Shown here: in pieces, positions 9,574 to 17,988 of the stretch
Numbering within the stretch: position 1 is the stretch's first letter
Layout of the letters: the number at the start of each line of letters is the position of its first letter
Assembly (NCBI RefSeq): GCF_009834225.1
Contig: NZ_CP047176.1
Location: 992,001 to 1,056,000 of the forward strand
From: Rathayibacter sp. VKM Ac-2759
GTDB taxonomy: Bacteria > Actinomycetota > Actinomycetes > Actinomycetales > Microbacteriaceae
Length of the DNA: 64,000 nucleotides
Direction: 5' to 3'
Made by a program: the position numbers and the translations under genes
Notes under the pieces: generated by a model
What the model was told of the DNA's origin: nothing
Databases searched by the model: none
Seen by the model: only the letters and a program-made list of their open reading frames with translations

Positions 9574-11656
9574 CGGTGGTCCCTTCCGCGCGGACCCAGA
9601 CCCGCGTGCGCTTGAACTCGGGCATCGACGAGACCGGATCCACGACCGCCTCGGTCAGCAGGTTCGCGCACTGCTCGCCCGCGTAGTGGAACGGCAGGAA
9701 CACGGTGTCGTGGCGGATGTCGGCCGTCACCGCGGCCCGCGCCCGCACGACTCCTCGGACGTTGCCGACCACGACCGGTGCGCCGTCGCTCACGCCGAGG
9801 CGCGAAGCGGTCGCCGGGTGGATCTCGAGGCGCGCCTCCGGGCGCGCGGCGTCGAGCTCGGCGACGCGGCGCGTCTGCGTGCCCGACTGGTACTGCTGCA
9901 GGTAGCGGCCGGTGATGAGCGTCAGCTCGTCGCCGCGGTCGGTGACGGGGGCGGAGCGCGCCGTCACGGCGACCAGCCTCGCGCGCCCGTCGGGGTGGCC
10001 GAAGCGCTCACCGAACAGGCGCGGCGTGCCGGTGCTGCCCGCGGGGTACGGCCAGTAGGCCTCGACTCCCGTGTCGAGCAGGGCGTGCGAGAGTCCGGAG
10101 TAGTCGGCCGGGCCGCCCTCCGACGCGCGGGCGAGCTCGTCGAAGACCTCGGCGGGCCTCGTCGACCACGTGCCCGGCGCCCCGAGGCGGCGGGCCAGCT
10201 CGCTCAGGATCCACAGCTCGCTGCGGACGCCCGCGGGCGGGTCGATCGCCCTCCGGCGGCGCAGGACGCGGCCCTCGAGCGAGGTCATCGTCCCCTCCTC
10301 CTCGGCCCACTGCGGCACGGGCAGCACGATGTCGGCCAGCGCGGCCGTCTCGGAGAGGAAGAAGTCGCACACGACGAGCGTGTCGAGCGCGCGGAGCCCC
10401 GCGCGCACCGCGTGGACGTCGGGCGCCGACACCACCACGTTCGAGCCGTGCACCAGCAGGCAGTGCACCGAGCGGCCGAGCTCGGCGAGCAGGGCCACGG
10501 CGGGCAGGCCGGCGCCCGGGAGGACCTCGGGATCGACGCCCCAGACGGCGGCGACGTGGCGGCGCGCCTCCGGATCGCGGATCGAGCGGTAGCCCGGCAG
10601 CTGATCGGCCTTCTGCCCGTGCTCGCGGCCGCCCTGGCCGTTGCCCTGGCCGGTGAGGGTCCCGTAGCCGGATCCCGGCCGGCCGACGAGCCCCAGGATC
10701 AGCGCGAGGTCGATCGCGGCCGTCGCCGTGTCGGTGCCGTCGACGTGCTGCTCGACCCCGCGCCCGGTGAGCACGTACACGCGCCCCTCGGCCAGCCGCC
10801 GCGCGGTGCTGCGCAGCAGCTCGGTCGGCACGCCGGTGACGGAGGAGGTCCGCTCCGGCCACCACGACGACACGCTGCGCCGCACCGCGTCGAACCCGGT
10901 CGTGCGAGCGGCGAGGTACGCGGTGTCGGCGAGCCCCTCGGCGAGCACCAGGTGGGTGAGCCCGAGCAGCAGCGCGAGGTCGGTGCCCGGGGCGGGCTGC
11001 AGGTGCGTCCCCGCGCCGTCCTCGGTGAGGCGGGCGGTGGCGGAGCGGCGCGGGTCGACGACCACGAGACCGCCGCGGGAGCGGGCACCGGCCAGATGCG
11101 CGAGGAACGGCGGCATCGTGGCGGCGACGTTCGAGCCGAGCAGGAGGATCGTGTCGGCGTCGTCGAGATCGGCGACCGGGAACGGCAGGCCGCGGTCGAT
11201 GCCGAAGGCGCGGTTGCCGGCGGCGGCGGCCGACGACATGCAGAACCGGCCGTTGTAGTCGATCCGGGAGGTGCCGAGCGCGATCCGCGCGAACTTGCCC
11301 AGCTGGTAGGCCTTCTCGTTGGTGAGCCCGCCGCCGCCGAAGACGGCGACCGCATCGGCGCCGTGCCGCTCGCGCACGCCGCGCACCGCCTCCGCGACCG
11401 CGTCCAGCGCCTCGGCCCACGACACCTCGCGGAGCTCGCCGTCGGCAGCGCGCATCAGCGGGGCGCGGAGCCGCTGGCCGCTCGCCAGCAGCTCGGCGGC
11501 GGTCCAGCCCTTGGCGCAGAGCCCGCCCCGGTTGGTGGGGAACTGCCTGCCCGCGATGGTCACGGGCGTCGCGCCGTCGGCGGGCGTCAGCGTCATCGCG
11601 CACTGCAGGGCGCAGTACGGGCAGTGCGAGTCGGTCGGGGCGGGCGCGGGCGTCAT
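9566..11656 (-). CDS. nasC: assimilatory nitrate reductase catalytic subunit (molybdopterin oxidoreductase)
   Basis: Reduces nitrate to nitrite in the cytoplasm. The 696-residue protein has an N-terminal [4Fe-4S] site, CPYCALQC plus C in GGLCAKGW, followed by the Mo-bis-MGD domains and a C-terminal molydopterin-dinucleotide-binding beta barrel (about 590-690; LITGRYLQQYQSGTQTRR). NEKAYQLGKFAR and NGRFCMSSAAAA are typical of this family, and the length matches cytoplasmic Nas enzymes. There is no Tat signal, as expected for assimilation. The ATG at 11656 lies two bases after the narK stop, and nasB overlaps its 3' end, so the three genes form one transcript. Confidence 0.92.
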   Translation of the reverse strand: MTPAPAPTDSHCPYCALQCAMTLTPADGATPVTIAGRQFPTNRGGLCAKGWTAAELLASGQRLRAPLMRAADGELREVSWAEALDAVAEAVRGVRERHGADAVAVFGGGGLTNEKAYQLGKFARIALGTSRIDYNGRFCMSSAAAAGNRAFGIDRGLPFPVADLDDADTILLLGSNVAATMPPFLAHLAGARSRGGLVVVDPRRSATARLTEDGAGTHLQPAPGTDLALLLGLTHLVLAEGLADTAYLAARTTGFDAVRRSVSSWWPERTSSVTGVPTELLRSTARRLAEGRVYVLTGRGVEQHVDGTDTATAAIDLALILGLVGRPGSGYGTLTGQGNGQGGREHGQKADQLPGYRSIRDPEARRHVAAVWGVDPEVLPGAGLPAVALLAELGRSVHCLLVHGSNVVVSAPDVHAVRAGLRALDTLVVCDFFLSETAALADIVLPVPQWAEEEGTMTSLEGRVLRRRRAIDPPAGVRSELWILSELARRLGAPGTWSTRPAEVFDELARASEGGPADYSGLSHALLDTGVEAYWPYPAGSTGTPRLFGERFGHPDGRARLVAVTARSAPVTDRGDELTLITGRYLQQYQSGTQTRRVAELDAARPEARLEIHPATASRLGVSDGAPVVVGNVRGVVRARAAVTADIRHDTVFLPFHYAGEQCANLLTEAVVDPVSSMPEFKRTRVWVRAEGTTDA

Positions 11657-11658
11657 CG

Positions 11659-13044
11659 TCAGATCCGGGTCCCCGTCTTCGCGGACAGCCGGAGGTAGAC
11701 GCCCGCCGTGAGGGCGAGCATCACCGCGTAGGCGCAGACGAACCAGCCCAGCGCCGTCGTGTAGTCGCCGAAGGTGGTCTTCGAGTAGCCCAGCAGCTGG
11801 GGGATCACGAAGCCGCCGTAGGCGCCGATCGCCGAGACGAGGCCGAGGGCCGCCGCGGAGGTGCGCTGGGCTCCGACTCCGTCGCCGCCCTTCTCGCGGG
11901 CCCGGAGCGCGAACACCGTGGGGATCATCCGGTAGGTCGCCCCGTTGCCGATGCCGGCCGCGGCGAAGAGCACGAGGAAGCCGAGCAGGAACAGCCAGAA
12001 GCTGCCCAGGGGCAGTGTCGCGATGACTCCGAGGATGCCCGCGCCCATGGCGACGAACGCCGCGATGGTCACGGGGGCGCCGCCGAAGCGGTCGGCCAGC
12101 CGGCCGCCGGAGGGCCGCGCGAGCGAGCCGACGAGCGCGCCGAGGAACGCCAGCGTCAGCGTCGCCGAGCCGACCGCGAACGACGAGTACTCGGGGAAGG
12201 TGTCGGCGATGAGCTTCGGGAACACTCCGGCGAAGCCGATGAACGAGCCGAAGGTGCCGATGTAGAGCACGGCGAGCAGCCACAGGTGCGGCTCGCGCAG
12301 AGCGGCCAGGGAGGCGGCGACGTCGGCCTTGGCGGTGGAGAGGTTGTCCATCCGCTTGTACGCGCCGACCATTGCGACGACGATCAGCGGCACCCAGATC
12401 CAGCCCGCGAGCGGCAGATCGAGGGTCGCCGCCGCTCCGAGGGTGATCGCGATCGGCACGATCAGCTGCGCCACGGAGGCGCCGAGGTTGCCGCCGGCGG
12501 CGTTCAGGCCCAGCGCATAGCCCTTCTGGGCGTACGGGTAGAAGAAGGTGATGTTCGCCATCGAGCTGGCGAAGTTGCCGCCGCCGAAGCCGGCGAGCGC
12601 CGCGACGACCAGCATCACGCCGAAGGGGGTCTCGGGGTTCCCGACCGCCAGGGCCAGGCCGATGCTCGGGATGAGCAGGAGTCCCGCCGAGACGATCGTC
12701 CAGTTGCGCCCGCCGAACCGGGGGACCATGAAGGTGTACGGGATGCGGAGCGTCGCGCCGACGAGGCTCGGCATCGAGATCAGCCAGAAGATCTGCCCGG
12801 TGTCGAACGTGAAGCCCGCCGCGGGCAGCTGCACGACCACGACGGACCAGAGCTGCCAGACGACGAAGCCGAGGAACTCGGCGAAGATCGACCAGCGCAG
12901 GTTGCGGGCGGCGACCGAGCGGCCCTCCGCCTCCCACTGCGCCGGGTCCTCGGGGTTCCAGCCGTCGATCCAGCGGCCGGGCCGGCGGGTGAGGCCGGAG
13001 GCGGCGATCGGGGCGGGGGCGGTGGTCGGGGGTGCAGCGGTCAT
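11659..13044 (-). CDS. narK: nitrate/nitrite transporter, MFS (NNP family)
   Basis: A 461-residue major facilitator with twelve hydrophobic helices. The nitrate signatures of the NNP family are visible: GFGGGNFASSMANITFFYP in TM5 and a second glycine-rich helix near residue 335 (AAAGIGNGATYRMIP). An N-terminal cytoplasmic extension of about 45 residues (WIDGWNPEDPAQWE) is common in actinobacterial NarK. The gene lies between nirD-cbiX (79 bases upstream) and nasC (2 bases downstream). It therefore supplies nitrate, or exports excess nitrite, for the same assimilation pathway. The ATG at 13044 follows a purine-rich GGAGGACCACG site. Confidence 0.92.
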   Translation of the reverse strand: MTAAPPTTAPAPIAASGLTRRPGRWIDGWNPEDPAQWEAEGRSVAARNLRWSIFAEFLGFVVWQLWSVVVVQLPAAGFTFDTGQIFWLISMPSLVGATLRIPYTFMVPRFGGRNWTIVSAGLLLIPSIGLALAVGNPETPFGVMLVVAALAGFGGGNFASSMANITFFYPYAQKGYALGLNAAGGNLGASVAQLIVPIAITLGAAATLDLPLAGWIWVPLIVVAMVGAYKRMDNLSTAKADVAASLAALREPHLWLLAVLYIGTFGSFIGFAGVFPKLIADTFPEYSSFAVGSATLTLAFLGALVGSLARPSGGRLADRFGGAPVTIAAFVAMGAGILGVIATLPLGSFWLFLLGFLVLFAAAGIGNGATYRMIPTVFALRAREKGGDGVGAQRTSAAALGLVSAIGAYGGFVIPQLLGYSKTTFGDYTTALGWFVCAYAVMLALTAGVYLRLSAKTGTRI

Positions 13045-13123
13045 CGTGGTCCTCCGGGAGGTGGTCGGCGCGCGAGAGCGCCCGGGAAGGGGGGGGAGGT
13101 GCGGTGGTGCGGGAGCGGAGCGT

Positions 13124-14170
13124 TCAGGCGTTCCGGCCGAACAGCTCCGAGACGATGTCGACCAGCTCGCGCGCGGGCGGGTCGACGGCGGTGAGCAGGG
13201 GGGCCGAGGTCAGGTCGGCGCCGGCCGAGGCGGCGAGGCCGGCGAAGTAGCCCGGCGCGAGCAGATAGGTCGCGACGACGACGCGGGCGCCGGCGTGGGC
13301 GGCGCGCTCGGCGGCCACCACCTCCGGGACCCGCGGCTCGGCGGCCGAGATGAACGAGACGGCGACCTCGCGGCCGAGCTCGGCGGCGAGCAGGCGCCCC
13401 GTGGTCCAGCAGTCGTCGACCGCGTCGGCGTCGCTCGAGCCCGCGGCCGCGAGCACGACGCGGTCGCCGTCGGCGAGCCCCGCCTCGCGCAGACGCCGGG
13501 CGAGCACCCGGGCGAGCCGCGGGTCGGGGCCGAGGGCGCCCGACACGCGGACCGGCCGCTCGGCCTCCGTCGCGGCCTCGGCGAGATCGACGTGCACGTG
13601 GTAGCCGGCCGAGAGCAGGAGCGGGACGACGACGGCGGCGCGCCCAGGCTCGAGAGTGCCCAGTACCGCCGGAACGTCGGGCTGCTGCACGTCGACGAAG
13701 GAGTCGAGGACGTCGACCGCCGGGTTCGCCCGCCGCACGGCATCGACCAGGGCGGCCACCGCCCGGCGGCCGTCGTCGTCGGAGGTGCCGTGCGAGGCGG
13801 CGACGAGCGCGGTCCGCTGGGCCACCTCGATCACTCCGTCGACCTCGCGGACGCTCCAGGTCGCGAGGTGCAGGTGCTCCTTCGTGTAGCACCGGCCGGT
13901 CTCGAGGTCGAAGACGTCCTTGTGCAGCGGCGACGCGATCGTCGGCCGCTGCGCTCCGTCGACGCTGCGGGATCCGACGATGCCGCGCGAGAGCACGGCC
14001 GCTCCGGTCGCCGGGTCGAGGTTCGACACCGCGAAGACGCGGCCGTCGGGGAGGAGGAAGAGCGCGAGCTGCACGCCGCCGACCAGGGCGGCCTCGCCCC
14101 AGAGCGGCTCGAGCTCGAGCCGGTTGCAGACCGGCGCCCAGGTCGTGGCGGGTGCGTCGAGCACGGTCAT
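13124..14170 (-). CDS. nirD: NirD-CbiX fusion: nitrite reductase small subunit joined to sirohydrochlorin chelatase
   Basis: The 348-residue protein contains two enzymes in one chain. Residues 1-118 are a NirD-type Rieske-fold domain (WAPVCNRLELEPLWG, VFAVSNLDPATGAAVLSRG, ASPLHKDVFDLETG), which lacks the iron-sulfur ligands, as in true NirD. Residues 120-348 are a two-lobed CbiX/SirB-like chelatase: ALVAASHGTSDDDGRRAV carries the metal-binding His127, and LLLSAGYHVHVDL supplies the second His motif. The chain joins the small subunit of nitrite reductase to the enzyme that would insert iron into the siroheme needed by NirB. GAGGAGGCGCGACG is a strong ribosome binding site before the ATG at 14170. 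A TAGCGT -10 box lies at 14227-14232 on the minus strand. Confidence 0.88.
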   Translation of the reverse strand: MTVLDAPATTWAPVCNRLELEPLWGEAALVGGVQLALFLLPDGRVFAVSNLDPATGAAVLSRGIVGSRSVDGAQRPTIASPLHKDVFDLETGRCYTKEHLHLATWSVREVDGVIEVAQRTALVAASHGTSDDDGRRAVAALVDAVRRANPAVDVLDSFVDVQQPDVPAVLGTLEPGRAAVVVPLLLSAGYHVHVDLAEAATEAERPVRVSGALGPDPRLARVLARRLREAGLADGDRVVLAAAGSSDADAVDDCWTTGRLLAAELGREVAVSFISAAEPRVPEVVAAERAAHAGARVVVATYLLAPGYFAGLAASAGADLTSAPLLTAVDPPARELVDIVSELFGRNA

Positions 14171-14378
14171 CGTCGCGCCTCCTCGGCAGGGTCTCGTGGC
14201 CGCATCCGATCGGAGGCGGTGAGGCCACGCTAGAGAGGCCACGTTTCGCCGGAGCACGCCGCCGGTGTCGCGGGCGTAACGAAGCCCTCACGGTGGCCGA
14301 TGGCTCTCGTGAGACGCCGGTCACACGGTGTTACGTCGGGGCAACGGCCGCGAAACGGTGCGTGCCTACGGTGGGGGC
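14171..14378. promoter_or_regulatory. divergent control region of the nitrate/nitrite assimilation operons
   Basis: This 208-bp gap separates nirD-cbiX (left) from nirB (right). It holds CGTAAC at 14275-14280 and its mirror GTTACG at 14330-14335. In the outward reading of each, another AC-ending half-site follows at GlnR-like spacing (GTAAC-N6-CTCAC on the plus strand). A -10 box for each direction is visible: TACGGT at 14367 (right) and TAGCGT ending at 14227 (left). The half-sites lie roughly 45-60 bases upstream of the inferred transcription starts, the position expected for activators. GlnR and the NnaR product of this locus are the obvious candidates. Confidence 0.55.
14367..14372 (+). 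promoter_or_regulatory. -10 hexamer of a leaderless promoter for nirB
   Basis: TACGGT is separated by six bases from the ATG at 14379. No good -35 hexamer lies 17 bases upstream, consistent with a promoter that needs an activator. Confidence 0.6.
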
Positions 14379-16958
14379 ATGACTCCAGGAGCGATCCCCG
14401 CAGCACCCCGACGCGTGCTCGTCGTCGGCGCCGGTCCCGCCGCGCACCGCCTCGTCGATGCGCTGGTCGCGCGGGCCTCGACCCCGCTCGACATCACCGT
14501 CTTCGGCGAGGAGGCGCACCACCCGTACGACCGGGTCGCGCTCTCGAAGCGCCTGGAGGGCGCCGTTGACCTCACCCTCGGCGAGGGTGCGCTGTGGGAG
14601 TCGGCGCGACTGGTCACCTCCTCCCGCGTCACTGCGATCGACCCCGAGCGCCTCCGCGTCGAGCTCGAGGACGGGCGCGTCGTCGACGGCGACGAGATCG
14701 TGCTCGCCACCGGCTCCTCCGCCACGGTGCCGCCGATCGACGGCGCCGAGCACGGCCGGGTCTACCGCACCCTCGAGGACGTTGACTCGCTCGTCGCCGA
14801 CCTCGCCGCGTTCCGCCTCCGCAGGGGCCGCCCCGCCAACGTCGTCGTGGTCGGAGGCGGGCTGCTGGGCCTCGAGGCCGCCGGAGGCGCGCACCGGCTC
14901 GGCGCGCGCACCGCGCTCATCCACTCCGGCCGCTGGCTGATGAGCGCGCAGCTCGACGAGGGCGCCGGCCAGGCCCTCGGCCGCATCATCACCGCACAGG
15001 GCATCAGCCTGCACCTCGGCACGCGCCCCACCGCCGTTCTCACCTCGCCGACCGGCACGGTGCTCGGGGTGAGCACGACCGACGGCAGCAGCATCAGCGC
15101 CGATCTCGTCGTCTTCTCGATCGGCATCACCGCCCGCGACGAGCTGGCCCGCGCCGCCGGCATCGAGGTCGCGCCGCGCGGAGGCGTCGCGGTCGATGAC
15201 GCCTGCCGCACCAGCCGCCCGCACGTCTGGGCGATCGGCGAGGTCGCGGCGATCGAGGGCCGCACCGTCGGCCTCGTCGCGCCGGCGAACGCGATGGCCG
15301 AGGTCGTGGCCGACCGCCTCCTCGGCGGCGACGCGACCTTCCCCGGTGTCGACGACGCGACGAAGCTCAAGCTCTCGGGCGTCGAGGTCGCCAGCTTCGG
15401 CGACGCGCTCGGCGCGGGCGAGGGCGCGCTCGAGGTCGTCTACGCCGATCCGGCACGCGGTCTGTACCAGAAGATCGTGGTCTCGGACGACGCCCGCACG
15501 CTGCTCGGCGGCATGTTCGTCGGCGACGCGGGCCCCTACTCCTCCCTGCGCCCGCTGCTCGGCCGCGAGCTGCCCGCCGAGCCGAGCGCCTACCTCGCGG
15601 CGGCCGGAGCCGAGGCGCCCTCGGGCGACCTGCCCGACGACGCCCAGCTCTGCTCCTGCAACAACGTCTCGGTCGGCGACGTGCGCCACGCGATCGGCGA
15701 GGGCTGCACCGAGCTCGGCCCGCTCAAGGCCTGCACCCGCGCCGGCACCCAGTGCGGGTCGTGCGTGCCGCTGGTCAAGAAGCTGCTCGACACCGAGCTG
15801 ACCCGCGCCGGGGTGGAGGTCTCGCGCGCCCTCTGCGAGCACGTCGCGCTCAGCCGGAGCGAGCTGTTCGAGTCGGTGCGCATCCTGGGCCTGCACTCGG
15901 CCGAGCAGGTCATGGAGCGCTTCGGCTCCGGGCTCGGCTGCGACGTCTGCAAGCCGGTGATCGCGTCCGTGCTCGCGACGCAGACCAACGCCTACATCCT
16001 CGACGGGGGCCAGGCACCGCTGCAGGACACCAACGACCGCGCCCTCGCCAACATGCAGAAGGACGGCACCTACTCGGTCGTCCCGCGCATCCCGGGCGGC
16101 GAGATCACCCCCGCGAAGCTCAAGGTCATCGCCGAGGTGGCCGAGCAGTACGGCCTCTACACGAAGATCACGGGCGGCCAGCGGATCGACATGTTCGGCG
16201 CCCGCCTCGAGCAGCTCCCCGAGATCTGGCGCCTCCTCGTCGACGCGGGCTTCGAGTCGGGGCAGGCCTACGGCAAGTCGCTGCGCACGGTGAAGTCGTG
16301 CGTCGGCTCGACCTGGTGCCGCTACGGCGTGCAGGACGCGGTCGGCATGGCGGTCTTCCTCGAGGAGCGCTACCGGGGCCTGCGCTCGCCGCACAAGTTC
16401 AAGCTCGGAGTCAGCGGCTGCGCCCGCGAGTGCGCCGAGGCCCGCGGCAAGGACATCGGCGTGATCGCCACCGACACCGGCTGGAACCTCTACGTCGGCG
16501 GGAACGGCGGCTACCAGCCCGCGCACGCGCAGCTGCTCGCGCAGGATCTCGACGACGAGACGCTCGTGCGCTACATCGACCGCTACGTGATGTACTACGT
16601 CCGCACGGCCGAGCGCCTGCAGCGCACCGCGCGCTGGCAGGAGGAGCTCCCCGGCGGGCTCGAGCACGTGCGCGACGTCGTCTGCGCGGACTCCCTCGGG
16701 ATCGCCGCCGAACTGGAGGCCGCCATGGCGACGCACGTGGACACCTACGTCGACGAGTGGGCCGCGACCCTCGCCGACCCCGACCGGCTCCGCCGCTTCC
16801 GCTCCTTCGTGAACGCTCCCGACACCGCGGACCCGCGGGTGGCGACGGTGCGCGAGCGCGGGCAGTCGCGGCCGGCCGGGCGCGATGAGAGGCCTGACGG
16901 GCCGGTGCTCGTGGCCGGCCCGACGATCCCGGTCGGGATGCCGGGGAAGGACGCCTGA
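14379..16958 (+). CDS. nirB: nitrite reductase (NADH) large subunit
   Basis: Catalyses six-electron reduction of nitrite to ammonium. The 859-residue protein has an FAD/NADH domain (about 10-400; VLVVGAGPAAHRLV and VVVVGGGLLGLEAAGG), a BFD-like [2Fe-2S] domain (about 430-485; CSCNN and CGSC), and the siroheme/[4Fe-4S] half. The latter carries the ligand motifs CVGSTWC near residue 645 and CARECAEA near 685. Length and order match E. coli NirB. The start follows a leaderless promoter. The stop shares one base with the cobA start (TGATG). Pairs with the NirD domain encoded divergently. Confidence 0.95.
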   Translation: MTPGAIPAAPRRVLVVGAGPAAHRLVDALVARASTPLDITVFGEEAHHPYDRVALSKRLEGAVDLTLGEGALWESARLVTSSRVTAIDPERLRVELEDGRVVDGDEIVLATGSSATVPPIDGAEHGRVYRTLEDVDSLVADLAAFRLRRGRPANVVVVGGGLLGLEAAGGAHRLGARTALIHSGRWLMSAQLDEGAGQALGRIITAQGISLHLGTRPTAVLTSPTGTVLGVSTTDGSSISADLVVFSIGITARDELARAAGIEVAPRGGVAVDDACRTSRPHVWAIGEVAAIEGRTVGLVAPANAMAEVVADRLLGGDATFPGVDDATKLKLSGVEVASFGDALGAGEGALEVVYADPARGLYQKIVVSDDARTLLGGMFVGDAGPYSSLRPLLGRELPAEPSAYLAAAGAEAPSGDLPDDAQLCSCNNVSVGDVRHAIGEGCTELGPLKACTRAGTQCGSCVPLVKKLLDTELTRAGVEVSRALCEHVALSRSELFESVRILGLHSAEQVMERFGSGLGCDVCKPVIASVLATQTNAYILDGGQAPLQDTNDRALANMQKDGTYSVVPRIPGGEITPAKLKVIAEVAEQYGLYTKITGGQRIDMFGARLEQLPEIWRLLVDAGFESGQAYGKSLRTVKSCVGSTWCRYGVQDAVGMAVFLEERYRGLRSPHKFKLGVSGCARECAEARGKDIGVIATDTGWNLYVGGNGGYQPAHAQLLAQDLDDETLVRYIDRYVMYYVRTAERLQRTARWQEELPGGLEHVRDVVCADSLGIAAELEAAMATHVDTYVDEWAATLADPDRLRRFRSFVNAPDTADPRVATVRERGQSRPAGRDERPDGPVLVAGPTIPVGMPGKDA

Positions 16959-17968
16959 TGCAGCTCGCACTCGATCTCACCGGGCGCCGCGTCCTCGTCG
17001 TCGGCACCGCCTCCGGAGCGCGACGCGTGCTCGCCCGCTACCGCGCGGCCGGCGCCGTCGTGTCCCGGACCGAGGAGCCGGGGGACCGGGCCGTCCGCCC
17101 CGACCTGGTCGTCTGGGTAGAGGGGGAGGCGTCCCACCGCGCCGCCCTCGCCGGGGACGGGCTCTGGATCGTCGACGAGGCGCCCGCCGCCCACCGGCCG
17201 ATCGGGCACGTCAGCATCGTCGGCGGCGGCCCGGGCGACCCCGACCTGATGACGCTCGCCGCGCGCCGAGCCCTCCGCGAGGCCGACGTCGTGCTCTTCG
17301 ACCGCCTGGGCCCGCACGACGGACTCGCCGACTGGGCCCCCGGCGCCGAGCTCGTCGACGTGGGCAAGACCCCCGGGCATCACGCCGTCCCCCAGCACGA
17401 GATCGAGCGCCTGATGGTGTCGCGCGCCCTCGACGGCCTCGACGTCGTCCGCCTCAAGGGCGGCGACCCGTTCGTCTTCGGCCGGGGGTCGGAGGAGGTG
17501 CGGGCGTGCCGCGTCGCCGGAGTCCCGTTCACGATCGTCCCCGGGGTCACCAGCGCGATCTCGGTGCCCGCCGCCGCCGGCATCCCCGTCACCCACCGCG
17601 AGGTGAGCCGGGCGTTCACCGTGGTCTCGGGCCACGCGCCCTTCAGCGAGGAGGAGCTCGGGCACCTGGCCGGCCTGGGCGGGACGCTGGTCGTGCTGAT
17701 GGGCGTGAACACCCTCCCGCACCTGGTCGCCGGACTGCAGCGCGCCGGGACGACCCCCGACACGCCGCTCGCGATCGTCGAGCGGGGCTGGTCGCGCGAC
17801 CAGCGCACCACGATCACGTCCGTCGGAGGCGTCCTCGGGCTGCTCCCCGGGCTCGCCCCGCGCTCGCCCGCGGTGATCGTCATCGGCGAGGTCGTGCGGC
17901 AGGCCGCATGCGATGATGCTGGGGATCCCGAGAGCATCGCCCGCGCGGTCGATGCCCTGACCACGTGA
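16958..17968 (+). CDS. cobA: uroporphyrinogen-III C-methyltransferase with a shortened N-terminal dehydrogenase-like domain
   Basis: Residues about 83-325 form a complete SUMT enzyme that makes precorrin-2 for siroheme: VSIVGGGPGDPDLMTL, RLKGGDPFVFGRG and the PGVTSAISVPA loop bind SAM and substrate. The first 80 residues look like the remains of a CysG/Met8-type precorrin-2 dehydrogenase domain (LDLTGRRVLVVGTASGARRV), but the usual GGGxVAxRK dinucleotide motif is altered and the domain is far too short. Iron insertion is probably done by the CbiX part of the NirD fusion; the oxidation step needs another enzyme. It overlaps the nirB stop by one base and precedes nnaR by 20 bases. Confidence 0.9.
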   Translation: MQLALDLTGRRVLVVGTASGARRVLARYRAAGAVVSRTEEPGDRAVRPDLVVWVEGEASHRAALAGDGLWIVDEAPAAHRPIGHVSIVGGGPGDPDLMTLAARRALREADVVLFDRLGPHDGLADWAPGAELVDVGKTPGHHAVPQHEIERLMVSRALDGLDVVRLKGGDPFVFGRGSEEVRACRVAGVPFTIVPGVTSAISVPAAAGIPVTHREVSRAFTVVSGHAPFSEEELGHLAGLGGTLVVLMGVNTLPHLVAGLQRAGTTPDTPLAIVERGWSRDQRTTITSVGGVLGLLPGLAPRSPAVIVIGEVVRQAACDDAGDPESIARAVDALTT

Positions 17969-17988
17969 GAGACGCCAGGGGGCCGCAG

